In this document: positions 1-6,212 of the stretch, piece by piece | Layout: each line of letters opens with the position of its first letter | How positions within the stretch are numbered: position 1 is the first letter of the stretch | NCBI GenBank assembly: GCA_011605715.1 | Contig: JAAOZO010000237.1 | Span: 1-6,626, forward strand | Origin: Nitrososphaerota archaeon | Lineage (GTDB): Archaea > Thermoproteota > EX4484-205 > JAAOZO01 | Length of the DNA: 6,626 nt | Direction: 5' to 3' | Position numbers and translations under genes: made by a program | The notes under the pieces: generated by a model | Database searches by the model: none | Told to the model about the DNA's origin: nothing | What the model saw: only the letters and a program-made list of their open reading frames with translations

Positions 1-660
1 AGTTTCTGTCTTTGCACCACCAGACATTAAAACCGGAATTGGGGTTGCTCTTACAACTTCTCTAAAAGTTTCTTCACTTCCAGTCCAATATGTCTTTATG
101 ATATCGGCGCCCACTTCTGCGGCAGCTCTTGCAGCATATCTTACTATTTCTACATCTTCTTTCTTAGCCATGTGGGGGCCTCTTGGATATGCTAAGTTTA
201 ACAATGGCATTCCATATATTTCACATTCAGCCGCAATTTCTGTGAACTGTTTTATCATCATACCTTCTTCAGGGGCCCCCCAATATACGGTAGCAGCAAC
301 GCCGTCAGCCCCTAGGGCAACAGCATCCTTTACAGTCGCTATTGGTTCTTGAGTGAATTGCTTGTCTGAAGGCCTAAGACTTGTTTTTCCGGTAACCTTA
401 ACTATCAGTGCTGCTTTGTTTGCCCATATATCCCAAGTTAATCTTGCTAGACCTCTTGGTAACATTATTGCATCAACGCCGGCCTTCACAACTTTGTCTA
501 TGATTACTCTTGGATCTAAGTGAGGAGCAATGAAATCTTTTGGCCCATGCTCAATTCCGTGGTCCATAGCGAGCACAACTGCACGACCTGTTCCCTTTCC
601 TAATATGTGCTGAAGTCTAACATTTTTTCCTACAGCTGAAGCTGTATATGTTGGATTCAT
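1..660 (-). CDS. Archaeal-type class I aldolase (DhnA/FbaB; DeoC/LacD superfamily), N-terminal 220 residues, partial
   Basis: The ATG is at 660-658 and the frame stays open to the window edge, so only the C-terminal part is missing. The family makes a Schiff-base TIM-barrel aldolase acting in the cytoplasm, most often fructose-1,6-bisphosphate aldolase in archaeal glycolysis/gluconeogenesis, or the related amino-dideoxy-heptulosonate synthase of archaeal aromatic biosynthesis. Seen directly: LAMDHGIEHGPKDF near residues 30-43, which is close to the IEHGP-ADF stretch I recall from the Thermoproteus tenax enzyme; MPLLNLAYPRGPHM near 151-164; ADIIKTYWTG near 185-194, where K189 is the likely Schiff-base lysine; and the phosphate-binding start LMSGGAKT near 211-218. 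The EHGP form leans towards fructose-bisphosphate aldolase, but the substrate is an inference. Its codons look less AT-rich than those of its neighbours, as expected for a highly expressed core gene. Family assignment is strong; exact reaction moderate. Confidence 0.9.
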   Translation of the reverse strand, partial: MNPTYTASAVGKNVRLQHILGKGTGRAVVLAMDHGIEHGPKDFIAPHLDPRVIIDKVVKAGVDAIMLPRGLARLTWDIWANKAALIVKVTGKTSLRPSDKQFTQEPIATVKDAVALGADGVAATVYWGAPEEGMMIKQFTEIAAECEIYGMPLLNLAYPRGPHMAKKEDVEIVRYAARAAAEVGADIIKTYWTGSEETFREVVRATPIPVLMSGGAKTET

Positions 661-689
661 TTTCTTCTCGCATTATTTACTTTCTTGGG

Positions 690-703
690 GTTAATTAAGT
701 TTA
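690..703 (-). promoter_or_regulatory. Candidate BRE/TATA promoter of the aldolase gene
   Basis: Read on the minus strand, GTAAACTTAATTAA resembles an archaeal BRE followed by a TATA box. It would start transcription about 8-10 nt before the ATG at 660. There are rival TATA-like stretches further upstream (TATTAAT near 712-720 and TTTTAAA near 747-753), which would give longer leaders, so the choice is tentative. The leader next to the ATG has only a weak GAGAAG purine run. Confidence 0.35.
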
Positions 704-766
704 CTCTGATCATTAATACTTGCCTTAAGGTTTCCAAATCTTTAAGTTTAAAAGTTTTACTTAAGT

Positions 767-830
767 ACAGCGTAACTACGATTTTTGATCAACAAACTAT
801 TACTGCGTAGTTTAAGTTTTTTTGCGCTGT
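767..830. repeat. Split inverted repeat (6-bp outer and 7-bp inner arms)
   Basis: Outer arms acagcg (767-772) and cgctgt (825-830) are perfect complements, as are inner arms aactacg (774-780) and cgtagtt (806-812). The left arms are separated by one base and the right arms by 12 bases including a run of seven T, so the structure looks like a stem of about 13 bp with an insertion on one side. On the plus strand, the inner stem followed by the T run resembles an intrinsic terminator, but no plus-strand gene lies upstream. Its role is unknown; a decayed mobile-element end or a small structured RNA are possible. Confidence 0.4.
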
Positions 831-1021
831 TGAATAACGTCTCTCCATTTTCCCCAATTAAGAGCTCTTTTTTCATAGCTGAAGATGTAAAAGCCACTTC
901 ACTCCCAAAAACGTGAGCTTAAGAAAATCAGATACTTCTTTTTACTAGATGCCCCTTTAGATCTCAATGAGGTAATTTAAATGCATAAGAATAGAACTTA
1001 TTTGTTAAAACAAGAAGATCC

Positions 1022-1510
1022 TTACTGTAGGTCGACAAGATAGCTCCAATTCGGCTCAGAGCTTCCTTTACCTATTCCTGGACAATTTTTGTCATATGAT
1101 ATTATATATCTTTTACCATTTTTCTTTGATTCTAAAACTATAAGGTCTTTTAGATTAAGAGTATAAAGAGAGGAGAATACATTAAGTGGAAGAGGAAAAA
1201 ATGGGTAAAGTTTGCATAAAGCTGGCTTGTAGTTATGAATTGTACATAGATTATTTTTCAAGAATATGCATTCAGAACATTTTTCAGTACTAAAAAGCAA
1301 AGAGTACAGCCCACGCGAAATTTGGTTATACTTTCTTATCCTTTCTAATTCATTAATTTTTTTGGGATATTTTTCTTCTATTATTTTTAGCTCTGATTCA
1401 CTTATCACAACTTCAAACTTACAACATCTTCCGCACCTTAGACAAGAAAATGTGGTTCCTCTCTTTACTAATGGCAAATCTTCATGAATATTCTTAAGGT
1501 TGTAGCTCAA
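1022..1510 (-). CDS. CxxCxxCC-domain (YkgJ family) Fe-S/zinc cluster-binding protein, 162 aa
   Basis: An intact small cysteine-rich cytoplasmic protein of the CxxCxxCC family (PF03692). C23-LR-C26-GR-C29-C30 is the signature near the N-terminus. It is followed by the family's second cluster: C78-SE-C81, C89 and C99 in a context like ...LCTIHNYKPALCKLYPF (89-104), then C143 in NCPGIGKG. Members are thought to bind an iron-sulfur or zinc centre; no reaction is established for most of them and I assign none. The start codon is TTG at 1510-1508: no ATG lies nearby in frame, and a strong TATA box sits at the right distance for initiation about 10 nt upstream, which supports this start. The gene appears monocistronic, ends in TAA, and is flanked by gene-free DNA on both sides. 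Its length is typical for the family. Confidence 0.88.
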   Translation of the reverse strand: MSYNLKNIHEDLPLVKRGTTFSCLRCGRCCKFEVVISESELKIIEEKYPKKINELERIRKYNQISRGLYSLLFSTEKCSECIFLKNNLCTIHNYKPALCKLYPFFPLPLNVFSSLYTLNLKDLIVLESKKNGKRYIISYDKNCPGIGKGSSEPNWSYLVDLQ

Positions 1511-1543
1511 ACTTTTAACGCTCTCTTTGTTTCTTAGCAGACT

Positions 1544-1557
1544 ATTATATACTTTAC
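1544..1557 (-). promoter_or_regulatory. BRE/TATA promoter of the CxxCxxCC gene
   Basis: On the minus strand the sequence reads GTAAAGTATATAAT, a good archaeal BRE plus TATA box and the best promoter in the window. A start about 25 nt downstream would lie near 1520, giving a leader of roughly 10 nt before the TTG at 1510. The only purine-rich stretch before the TTG, AAAGAGAG, would fall largely upstream of the transcript start. Confidence 0.65.
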
Positions 1558-1800
1558 CTTGATTAGGCGGTTACTTTGATTCTTCAAATAAAGTCTCAAT
1601 CGAGGAACACATTCTCTTCAATAAAGGGACTAAAATTCTAGTTTTCTATGCGCTAATTCTTGTAATGCTTATCAAATAAAAAAGATTATAGTATAGTGAA
1701 TCGCTAGCTTTTTACAGCAAACACTAATTCGATTCTCGTTAAACTTTAAGAAAAGCTTTATCTACTTGCTGAAAGGACTCTATTAAAGCCAAAAAAGCTT
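1558..1800. other. Intergenic DNA upstream of the ZIP relic
   Basis: No gene recognised. It probably held the promoter and the first codons of the dead ZIP transporter. TATA-like stretches are TTATAGTATA (1686-1695) and AAACTTTAAG (1741-1750) on the plus strand, but with no start codon to anchor them neither can be chosen. Confidence 0.4.
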
Positions 1801-2535
1801 CTTGAAGTTCTGTTAAATGCTTTTCTTGGAGGCTTAGTGTATTTCATTGCAACCGGTTTGGCGCAACAGTAATTCTTTCTAAGTCAGATTTTTCAAGCTC
1901 AACGTTAGATTCTTTCTTCGGTTTCTCAATAGGTATAATGTTAGCAGCATCTTTCTTTAGCCTTCTCCAGCCAGCTCTAGAACTTGGAGGGATCATCGTA
2001 GTTAGCTTTGGATTTATTATTGGTGCTCTGTTCATGTATTTTTCTTATATTTTTATTCCTCACGAGCATCCGACGGAAAAACTTTGGATGAAAATAGGTC
2101 TAATCGGCTTTGGAAGATAATTACAGCTATAACTCTCCACAATATTCCTGAAGGATTCGCTGTAGGAGTTGTGTTTGGGCTGGAAACTTAGAGGCAGCGT
2201 GAGTATTGGCTTTTGGTATAGCTACCCAAGACTTTCCCGAGGGGACTTCTGTTTCAATTCCCTTTGTTAAGCTTGGAAGTAACAAATCAAAAGCAGTACT
2301 ACTTGGATGACTTTCTGGAATTGTTGAGCCTCTTGGAGCTCTGTTAAGCGCTCTAGCTGTCCAAATATTTCAATGGTTTTTACCTTTCTTTATGAGTGTT
2401 GGAGCTGGTGCCATGATATATATTATAGGAGGGTAGATGATTCCTGAAGCCCATTCAGGTGGGCATGAAAAAGTGACAACGTTTTTCATGATCGTAGGTT
2501 TCATCCTAATTATGATTTTAGATGTTGTTCTTTAA
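1801..2535 (+). pseudogene. ZIP-family (GufA-like) metal transporter, degraded
   Basis: ZIP proteins (PF02535) are inner-membrane importers of zinc or other divalent metals. The family is unmistakable once three frames are joined: FIATG at about 1843-1857; a first helix ending IMLAASFFSLL and PALELG (1935-1988); IPHEH before the variable loop; TLHNIPEGFAVGV (2132-2170), the metal-site helix; FGIATQDFPEG (2212-2244); SGIVEPLGA; and MIPEAHSGGHE (2437-2469), ending at TAA 2533-2535. Lesions: a one-base loss near 1860-1862 (TTGG-CGCA for TTGGGCGCA), another near 2115-2117, another near 2177-2180 (GGG for GGGG), and nonsense codons TGA 2200-2202, TGA 2308-2310 (a Trp position if TGG) and TAG 2434-2436 (normally Glu in the xEMIPE motif). 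No start codon is visible in the first frame, which opens after TAA 1747-1749. A repaired protein would be about 245 residues, near family length. It cannot be functional as written. Confidence 0.9.
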
Positions 2536-2799
2536 AAATAAGCTAGTGTTGCGGAAATACTTTTAACCAACATAAGCGCAGAAGAAACGTAAAGGTTGTA
2601 TCAATTTTGGTTTTTTCGAAGTAGTCTTTATCTTTAGAAATCGAGTAGTGGTTCTACAAGCGTTTTTTCTTGCATCTCATCCATGAATTCTTCTGAAAGA
2701 TCAATTAGAATACACACAGTTCATTAAGCGCTGAAGATAATGAATAATAAGTAAAACAATATTACGAGTGCCATTAAGCTGACTGTCTCCAGCTACATT
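2536..2799. other. Gene-free interval between the ZIP relic and the nucleotidyltransferase
   Basis: No intact gene. A minus-strand frame (about 2634-2711, ending in TAA) reads like protein, LIDLSEEFMDEMQEKTLVEP, but it is only about 25 codons after an upstream stop and may be a gene scrap or chance. The right end carries a sequence resembling the end of the repeat element at 6213-6390. Confidence 0.45.
2772..2789. repeat. Solo sequence resembling the inverted-repeat end of the 6213-6390 element
   Basis: cattaagctgactgtctc matches the right end of the element at 6373-6390 (ccttaagttgacagtctc) at 15 of 18 positions, in the same orientation. I found no partner end within a few hundred bases to the left, so if it is related it is a lone, diverged end. 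It lies 10 bp beyond the stop codon of the broken nucleotidyltransferase gene. Confidence 0.35.
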
Positions 2800-3363
2800 C
2801 TACTTCAGAAATTTTTCCTTTTCTTTAAGTATTTGCTCTAATTTATCTAGTACATTAAACTTTCTTGCTTTATTTGCTAAAACTTCCATGTCTATTTTAT
2901 CTTCTTGAGCAATGACTACAGCAAAAGCATCTTCATAATCTTGCTGTGAACCATAAACTAACTTTGCAACTATAATATCTTCAAGAGACTCAACCCAAGC
3001 CCATGTGTTAAATATTTCCATTCTTAATTTGTTGGCGATAACTTCTCTGTCTAATTCGTTATAAACGCCCTTTATATCTGCATGAAGAATTGGAAAATTG
3101 TCGTGAAAAATAGTATAGTAAGAGTTAAGATTAAGTACATTTTCAATAAATTCTCTTTCCTCAACTTCAAAATTTTCTTTCTTTAAAAGAGTAGCAAGCC
3201 TTTATAGTTCCTTTTCGGTAGCTTCTACTATTACGTCAATATCTTGAGTTAATCTTGGCCTCCCATAGTAAATAGAGATTAACCCTCCAACAATAACGTA
3301 ATTAATTCCGCTATTTTCTAATACTCTTACTAGCAGCTTAAAGAAATCTGAGAATTCGCTCAT
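2800..3363 (-). pseudogene. Nucleotidyltransferase (AbiEii/DUF6036-like), interrupted by TAA at codon 54
   Basis: Reading from ATG 3363-3361 to the stop at 2800 gives 187 codons plus stop, with a single internal TAA at 3204-3202 (codon 54). The fold family is clear: YVIVGGLISIYYGRPRLTQD (22-41) has the GG motif and runs into the DxD pair D41 and D43, and HADIKG supplies the likely third carboxylate, D96. SLEDIIVAKL, followed by a DYEDA segment near residue 132, matches the C-terminal helical part of AbiEii/JHP933-type enzymes. Such proteins transfer nucleotides to RNA or protein and often serve as toxins in two-gene systems. The stop falls just after the first two catalytic Asp residues. Restart at the internal ATG 3021-3019 would give a 73-residue piece without the active site, so activity should be lost. 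The ATG overlaps the upstream stop as ATGA, which fixes the start and implies translational coupling. No frameshift was seen; a lone base error in the sequence is the alternative. Confidence 0.82.
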
Positions 3364-3647
3364 GTGCTTCTAATCCTCTTTCTGTAAGCTAAAACAAACT
3401 TTCTTACATCTTCTCTTTTTTTACCTTTAAAGGCATTCATAAAAAATTGCTCAATCTCACGATAATTTGAGTCAAGTATTTCAAGTGGATTTAAACCAAG
3501 CTTCTTTATTCTACTTACTTCTTTCATTATATCGATTGCTCTTTTGTTGTCTAGCATTCTTAACCTAGCAAAGCTATACAAACTTATAAACCTATCTTGT
3601 AATTTAACCTTGTGTATTAAAGTTGTAATTTGTTCAATAAGTATCAT
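3360..3647 (-). CDS. Unrecognised basic helical protein, 95 aa, first gene of the nucleotidyltransferase pair
   Basis: I do not recognise this protein. It starts at ATG 3647-3645 and ends at TGA 3362-3360, sharing four bases (ATGA) with the start of the nucleotidyltransferase. It is rich in Lys and Arg, has no Cys, no membrane segment and no signal peptide, and reads as almost wholly alpha-helical. The C-terminal third (GKKREDVRKFVLAYRKRIRST) is strongly basic, so nucleic-acid binding is possible. It lacks an obvious HEPN R-x4-6-H motif and an obvious ribbon-helix-helix or AbrB pattern. The tight overlap with an AbiEii-like nucleotidyltransferase suggests the cognate small partner, such as an antitoxin or adaptor, but this rests on position alone. 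A perfect palindrome stands two bases before its start. The frame is intact although its partner is broken. Confidence 0.7.
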   Translation of the reverse strand: MILIEQITTLIHKVKLQDRFISLYSFARLRMLDNKRAIDIMKEVSRIKKLGLNPLEILDSNYREIEQFFMNAFKGKKREDVRKFVLAYRKRIRST

Positions 3648-3649
3648 AC

Positions 3650-3666
3650 TTGAGGCAAGGCCTCAA
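3650..3666 (-). promoter_or_regulatory. Perfect palindrome before the 95-aa gene; possible operator or leader hairpin
   Basis: ttgaggc-aag-gcctcaa is a perfect 7-bp inverted repeat with a 3-base spacer, ending two bases upstream of the ATG. A weak TATA-like stretch on the minus strand (CAAAAATACG, from 3681-3690) would place the transcript start inside it, so it could be a repressor site over the start point, for example for autoregulation by the pair. On the plus strand it is followed by TTTTT and looks like a terminator, but no plus-strand gene feeds into it. Confidence 0.45.
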
Positions 3667-3723
3667 TTTTTGTTTCAACTCGTATTTTTGAAGTGCTAAT
3701 CTTAAGCTAACAATTTCTTAAAT

Positions 3724-3736
3724 TTTTGTAACAAAA
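3724..3736 (-). terminator. Weak inverted repeat with T tracts after the glycoside hydrolase gene
   Basis: Just past the TAA at 3740-3738 the minus strand reads TTTTGTTACAAAA followed by ATTT: a 6-bp inverted repeat with a one-base centre set among T tracts. Archaeal polymerases stop at T runs, so this could end the hydrolase transcript before the next gene 90 bp downstream. The stem is all but one A-T pair per arm and the case is weak. Confidence 0.25.
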
Positions 3737-3737
3737 G

Positions 3738-5942
3738 TTAGTTTATATTAAAGTTCTTACTAGAAGGAAAAAGAACAATCACATCTTTCAATCTTTCCTT
3801 TGGATCAACTTCAAGATGAACTAACTTACCATCTTTAACTTTTCCAACTAAGGTAGTTCTAAAGGGCGCATGAAGCTTAAATTCTACATCCCACTCCTTC
3901 GGCCACGCTGGTAAAAGGTAAATTCGCTTACCGTCTACCTGCAATAGCATAGATTGGAGAGCTTTCATCAAAACACTACCATGATCTTGATCTGGTACCC
4001 AATCGTAGTTTGGCCCCCAGAAAGCTGGAAAACGCGACTTCTCATACTTCGTTCTTGCTCTCTTTACGACATACTCCTTTATTTGTTCTGTTTGTCCAAG
4101 ATATGCCATAAAGATGTCATCTTGCCTCCATCCAAATGCTCCTTTGTCAGTTCGATTCTTAAACGCTTCAATACCCCATTCCATATTTTGTTTTCCAATT
4201 GCGATAAGACGAAAGGGAAAAACTGCATAAAGTTCAGGGTTCTCAACGTTGTGTTTTTCTCTGAAATCTTGTGCAGGTGCAAGCATTATCTTTCCATCTT
4301 TTGTAAACTTTACTGGTAAATTTGGAAGTTTTTCTTTTAATTTTCTCCAAAAGTTGATTTGTTTAGTTTCTACTAATTCTTCTGGCAACGCTAGTAGTCT
4401 TGATACTACAGCATGTAAACCTGCAATTTCTGGCATTGGGTTTATACATTCCCACCATGTTTCAAGAGCTTGTGCTGGGTAAATAAGCAACTTTCCATCA
4501 GGACCCAAGTTATAATGCTGGTCAAAGAACGTAAGAATTTCTTGTGTAAATGGCAGCACTACTTCTCTTAAGAATTTTTCATCTTCCGTATAATCAAAGT
4601 AATCAAGCATTAGCCATACTAACTCAAGGCCAGCTATCCACTCCCACTTGTGCCATCTACTTTCTTGTAGCTTATCTGCTCTCTCTTCAAATGGTTGCCA
4701 TCCATAAGTTTCAGTAAAGACATCACCCCAAAAGTAAATACATTCTGGGATATAGGCCCCTTCATGGCCGAAATAACGTTTTGTACGGAACTTAAAAAGA
4801 GGCATAAGCTCTACGTACATTTTAAAAAGTGGTTGCATCATTTCAAAGTCTCCAGAAGTACACATGGTGTAGTAAGGAAGACGCGTGTTTTGCCACCAAT
4901 AACCTGGACCCCACCTACGATAATCAGGATCGCTTGACTTCTCATCCGAAGGGACTGTAAAAAGTGAGCCGTTGAACTTGATTGGATAGCTTCCACGACC
5001 TGCGCAAGCATTCATATAACGTTGAAGAGTGTATGCTTGGGTTAAAACGAAAGTATCTCCTTTACTTTTACTAAAACTATTTTCAGAAATATGAATCCAA
5101 CTGCGGTTCCAGAAGTTTGTCCACCATTTTTCATGTTCTTTTCGACGCTTTACCAAAGGAACTAATTTTGCTTCCTTTAAAATTTGTCTAGTTTCATTGA
5201 ACCACTCTTCTAGGTTCGCAGGATGTTTTGTATGTACCGCTATTTCAAAGACATGAGTTCTGCCTGTTTTTGACGCTAACGTTAGATCATCAATCTTCTC
5301 ATATCTTTCTGTTGTAACTAGTGCTCCAAAAGTTCTATGTAAAAGAGGATCTTGTCTTGAAAAGTCTGCTATTCCTTGGATCCTTGCGCATAAGTCTGGG
5401 CCAATTGATTTTATGTTATGGTGGCACCATCCAATGTAATCTTCTAGTCCAGTTAGAACAATATCTGGTTCTATAATTGTTTTTTCTGGCCTTCTAAAAA
5501 ATATGTCGCTAACTTCAACATTTAACAATTCTGTTTGTTTTTTTCTCCATAGCTCAACTGACGCAACAACAGAAGTTGGTTTTTGTGTATAAATTTCTAT
5601 AACTATTATTGGATTGTTAGCATCAACCCATAATCTCAAATTAACTTCGTTGTCACCTTTTTTATAATGGACATTCATAGTAGCATTTTTTACGTTTAGC
5701 ACTTGCTTAAATGAATCAATATTTTCCTTTAAGTTGCTGTCTACATTTACGCGAATTGCACCTACTTTTACTAAACGCCCATAATCATCCCAACTGTCTG
5801 TTCTTGCAATGTAAAATCTTAAATCTCCTGATGGCTCAACCCATGCATTTAATGCTACTTCACCGTTTCCTAGTGGCATAGTTTCATTGTAATCTTCACT
5901 TGGAGTGTTCCAAATTACTTCGTATGGGTTGTTACTTAACAT
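3738..5942 (-). CDS. DUF5703-type glycoside hydrolase, six-hairpin (GH95/GH65-like) fold, 734 aa
   Basis: An intact large protein of the (alpha/alpha)6 glycosidase group. The N-terminus (7-65) has the pattern of the DUF5703 family: EVIWNTPSED, then MPLGNGEVALNAWVE, then FYIARTDSWDDYGRLVKVG. This beta-rich part runs to about 240. The helical catalytic barrel spans roughly 260-670, with FGHEGAYIPECIYFWGD (391-407), a marker of these enzymes, and FGWRQDDIF (603-611). PNYDWVPDQDHGS (644-656) leads into the usual C-terminal tail: LLPAWPKEWDVEFKLHAP (676-692) and HLEVDPKERLKDVIV. The substrate is unknown; relatives cleave glycosides of plant or microbial polymers. Candidate acidic residues are D407, E411, D608 and D609, but I cannot name the catalytic pair. 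There is no signal peptide or membrane segment, so it should act in the cytoplasm on imported sugars. The start ATG fits both the family N-terminus and a TATA box at leaderless spacing. I know this family mainly from bacteria, so transfer into an archaeon is plausible. Confidence 0.85.
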   Translation of the reverse strand: MLSNNPYEVIWNTPSEDYNETMPLGNGEVALNAWVEPSGDLRFYIARTDSWDDYGRLVKVGAIRVNVDSNLKENIDSFKQVLNVKNATMNVHYKKGDNEVNLRLWVDANNPIIVIEIYTQKPTSVVASVELWRKKQTELLNVEVSDIFFRRPEKTIIEPDIVLTGLEDYIGWCHHNIKSIGPDLCARIQGIADFSRQDPLLHRTFGALVTTERYEKIDDLTLASKTGRTHVFEIAVHTKHPANLEEWFNETRQILKEAKLVPLVKRRKEHEKWWTNFWNRSWIHISENSFSKSKGDTFVLTQAYTLQRYMNACAGRGSYPIKFNGSLFTVPSDEKSSDPDYRRWGPGYWWQNTRLPYYTMCTSGDFEMMQPLFKMYVELMPLFKFRTKRYFGHEGAYIPECIYFWGDVFTETYGWQPFEERADKLQESRWHKWEWIAGLELVWLMLDYFDYTEDEKFLREVVLPFTQEILTFFDQHYNLGPDGKLLIYPAQALETWWECINPMPEIAGLHAVVSRLLALPEELVETKQINFWRKLKEKLPNLPVKFTKDGKIMLAPAQDFREKHNVENPELYAVFPFRLIAIGKQNMEWGIEAFKNRTDKGAFGWRQDDIFMAYLGQTEQIKEYVVKRARTKYEKSRFPAFWGPNYDWVPDQDHGSVLMKALQSMLLQVDGKRIYLLPAWPKEWDVEFKLHAPFRTTLVGKVKDGKLVHLEVDPKERLKDVIVLFPSSKNFNIN

Positions 5943-5964
5943 AAAATAAAGTATTGCCCTCTGT

Positions 5965-5975
5965 GGTTAAAAATC
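5965..5975 (-). promoter_or_regulatory. Candidate TATA promoter of the glycoside hydrolase gene
   Basis: The minus strand reads GATTTTTAACC, a plausible archaeal TATA region. A start about 25 nt downstream would lie near 5945, so the message would be essentially leaderless before the ATG at 5942. The nearby GAGGG (from 5957-5961) would then be upstream of the transcript and not a ribosome-binding site. Confidence 0.45.
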
Positions 5976-6101
5976 TTTGTGCTTATGTTGTTAACTTGTC
6001 AAAATGAGAAAAATACAACTATTTTTTCCTATTCCCTCTTGTACAGGGTATGAGCTATACTCGTAGGAACACAGTAAATTATAAATAAAACATATCGTAC
6101 A

Positions 6102-6123
6102 TTACTTGCTTTAAAGTAAGCAA
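6102..6123. repeat. Imperfect 22-bp palindrome
   Basis: The 22 bases are self-complementary at 18 positions around the centre CTTTAAAG, with outer arms TTACTT and AAGCAA. It lies about 160 bp upstream of the glycoside hydrolase start. A binding site for a dimeric regulator is possible, but AT-rich DNA makes such patterns by chance. Confidence 0.25.
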
Positions 6124-6212
6124 TTAATATACAAGAAAGCTACACGTTATTGTTTTTCAAGATTTTTTATCAAATAAGTGCCTTTACATGGTTTTTTAGA
6201 TGGAGAAAACAA

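Larger units (their letters stand above)
661..1021. other. Gene-free interval of 361 bp
   Basis: No convincing coding frame on either strand. It holds the aldolase promoter region at its left end and a split inverted repeat at 767-830. No tRNA, C/D-box pattern or transposase remnant was recognised. The far right end lies just downstream of the CxxCxxCC gene and contains only a weak 5-bp inverted repeat (ttgtt-aa-aacaa near 1002-1013), too small to call a terminator. Confidence 0.6.

Noticed and set aside
98..352. Plus-strand frame of 84 residues.
   Set aside because: It lies opposite the aldolase gene, whose motifs are certain; it has no recognisable features.
1718..1740. A TTCGATTC stretch recalling a tRNA T-loop.
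   Set aside because: No matching acceptor stem, anticodon arm or D-arm can be drawn around it.
1938..2120. A 60-residue membrane protein on the plus strand.
   Set aside because: It is the second frame segment of the broken ZIP transporter; sequence before and after it in other frames continues the same family.
2200..2436. The TGA and TAG codons inside the ZIP frame could mean recoding (TGA as Trp, TAG as pyrrolysine).
   Set aside because: The same gene also has three frameshifts and no start codon. The intact genes in the window show no internal TGA or TAG. Ordinary decay explains everything.
2612..2640. A possible left partner for the solo element end at 2772-2789.
   Set aside because: Only the last few bases (CTTTAG against CTTAAG) agree; the outer half of the end does not match.
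2634..2711. Minus-strand 25-codon frame reading IDLSEEFMDEMQEKT, resembling a small antitoxin end.
   Set aside because: Too short, preceded by a stop in frame, with no start signal or second supporting feature; could be chance.
2800..3021. A stand-alone 73-residue protein starting at the internal ATG 3021.
   Set aside because: It is the C-terminal piece of the nucleotidyltransferase, in frame with the upstream DxD part across one TAA, and carries no active site of its own.
3954..4937. Several plus- and minus-strand frames of 67-121 residues.
   Set aside because: All lie inside the glycoside hydrolase gene in other frames and show no family features.
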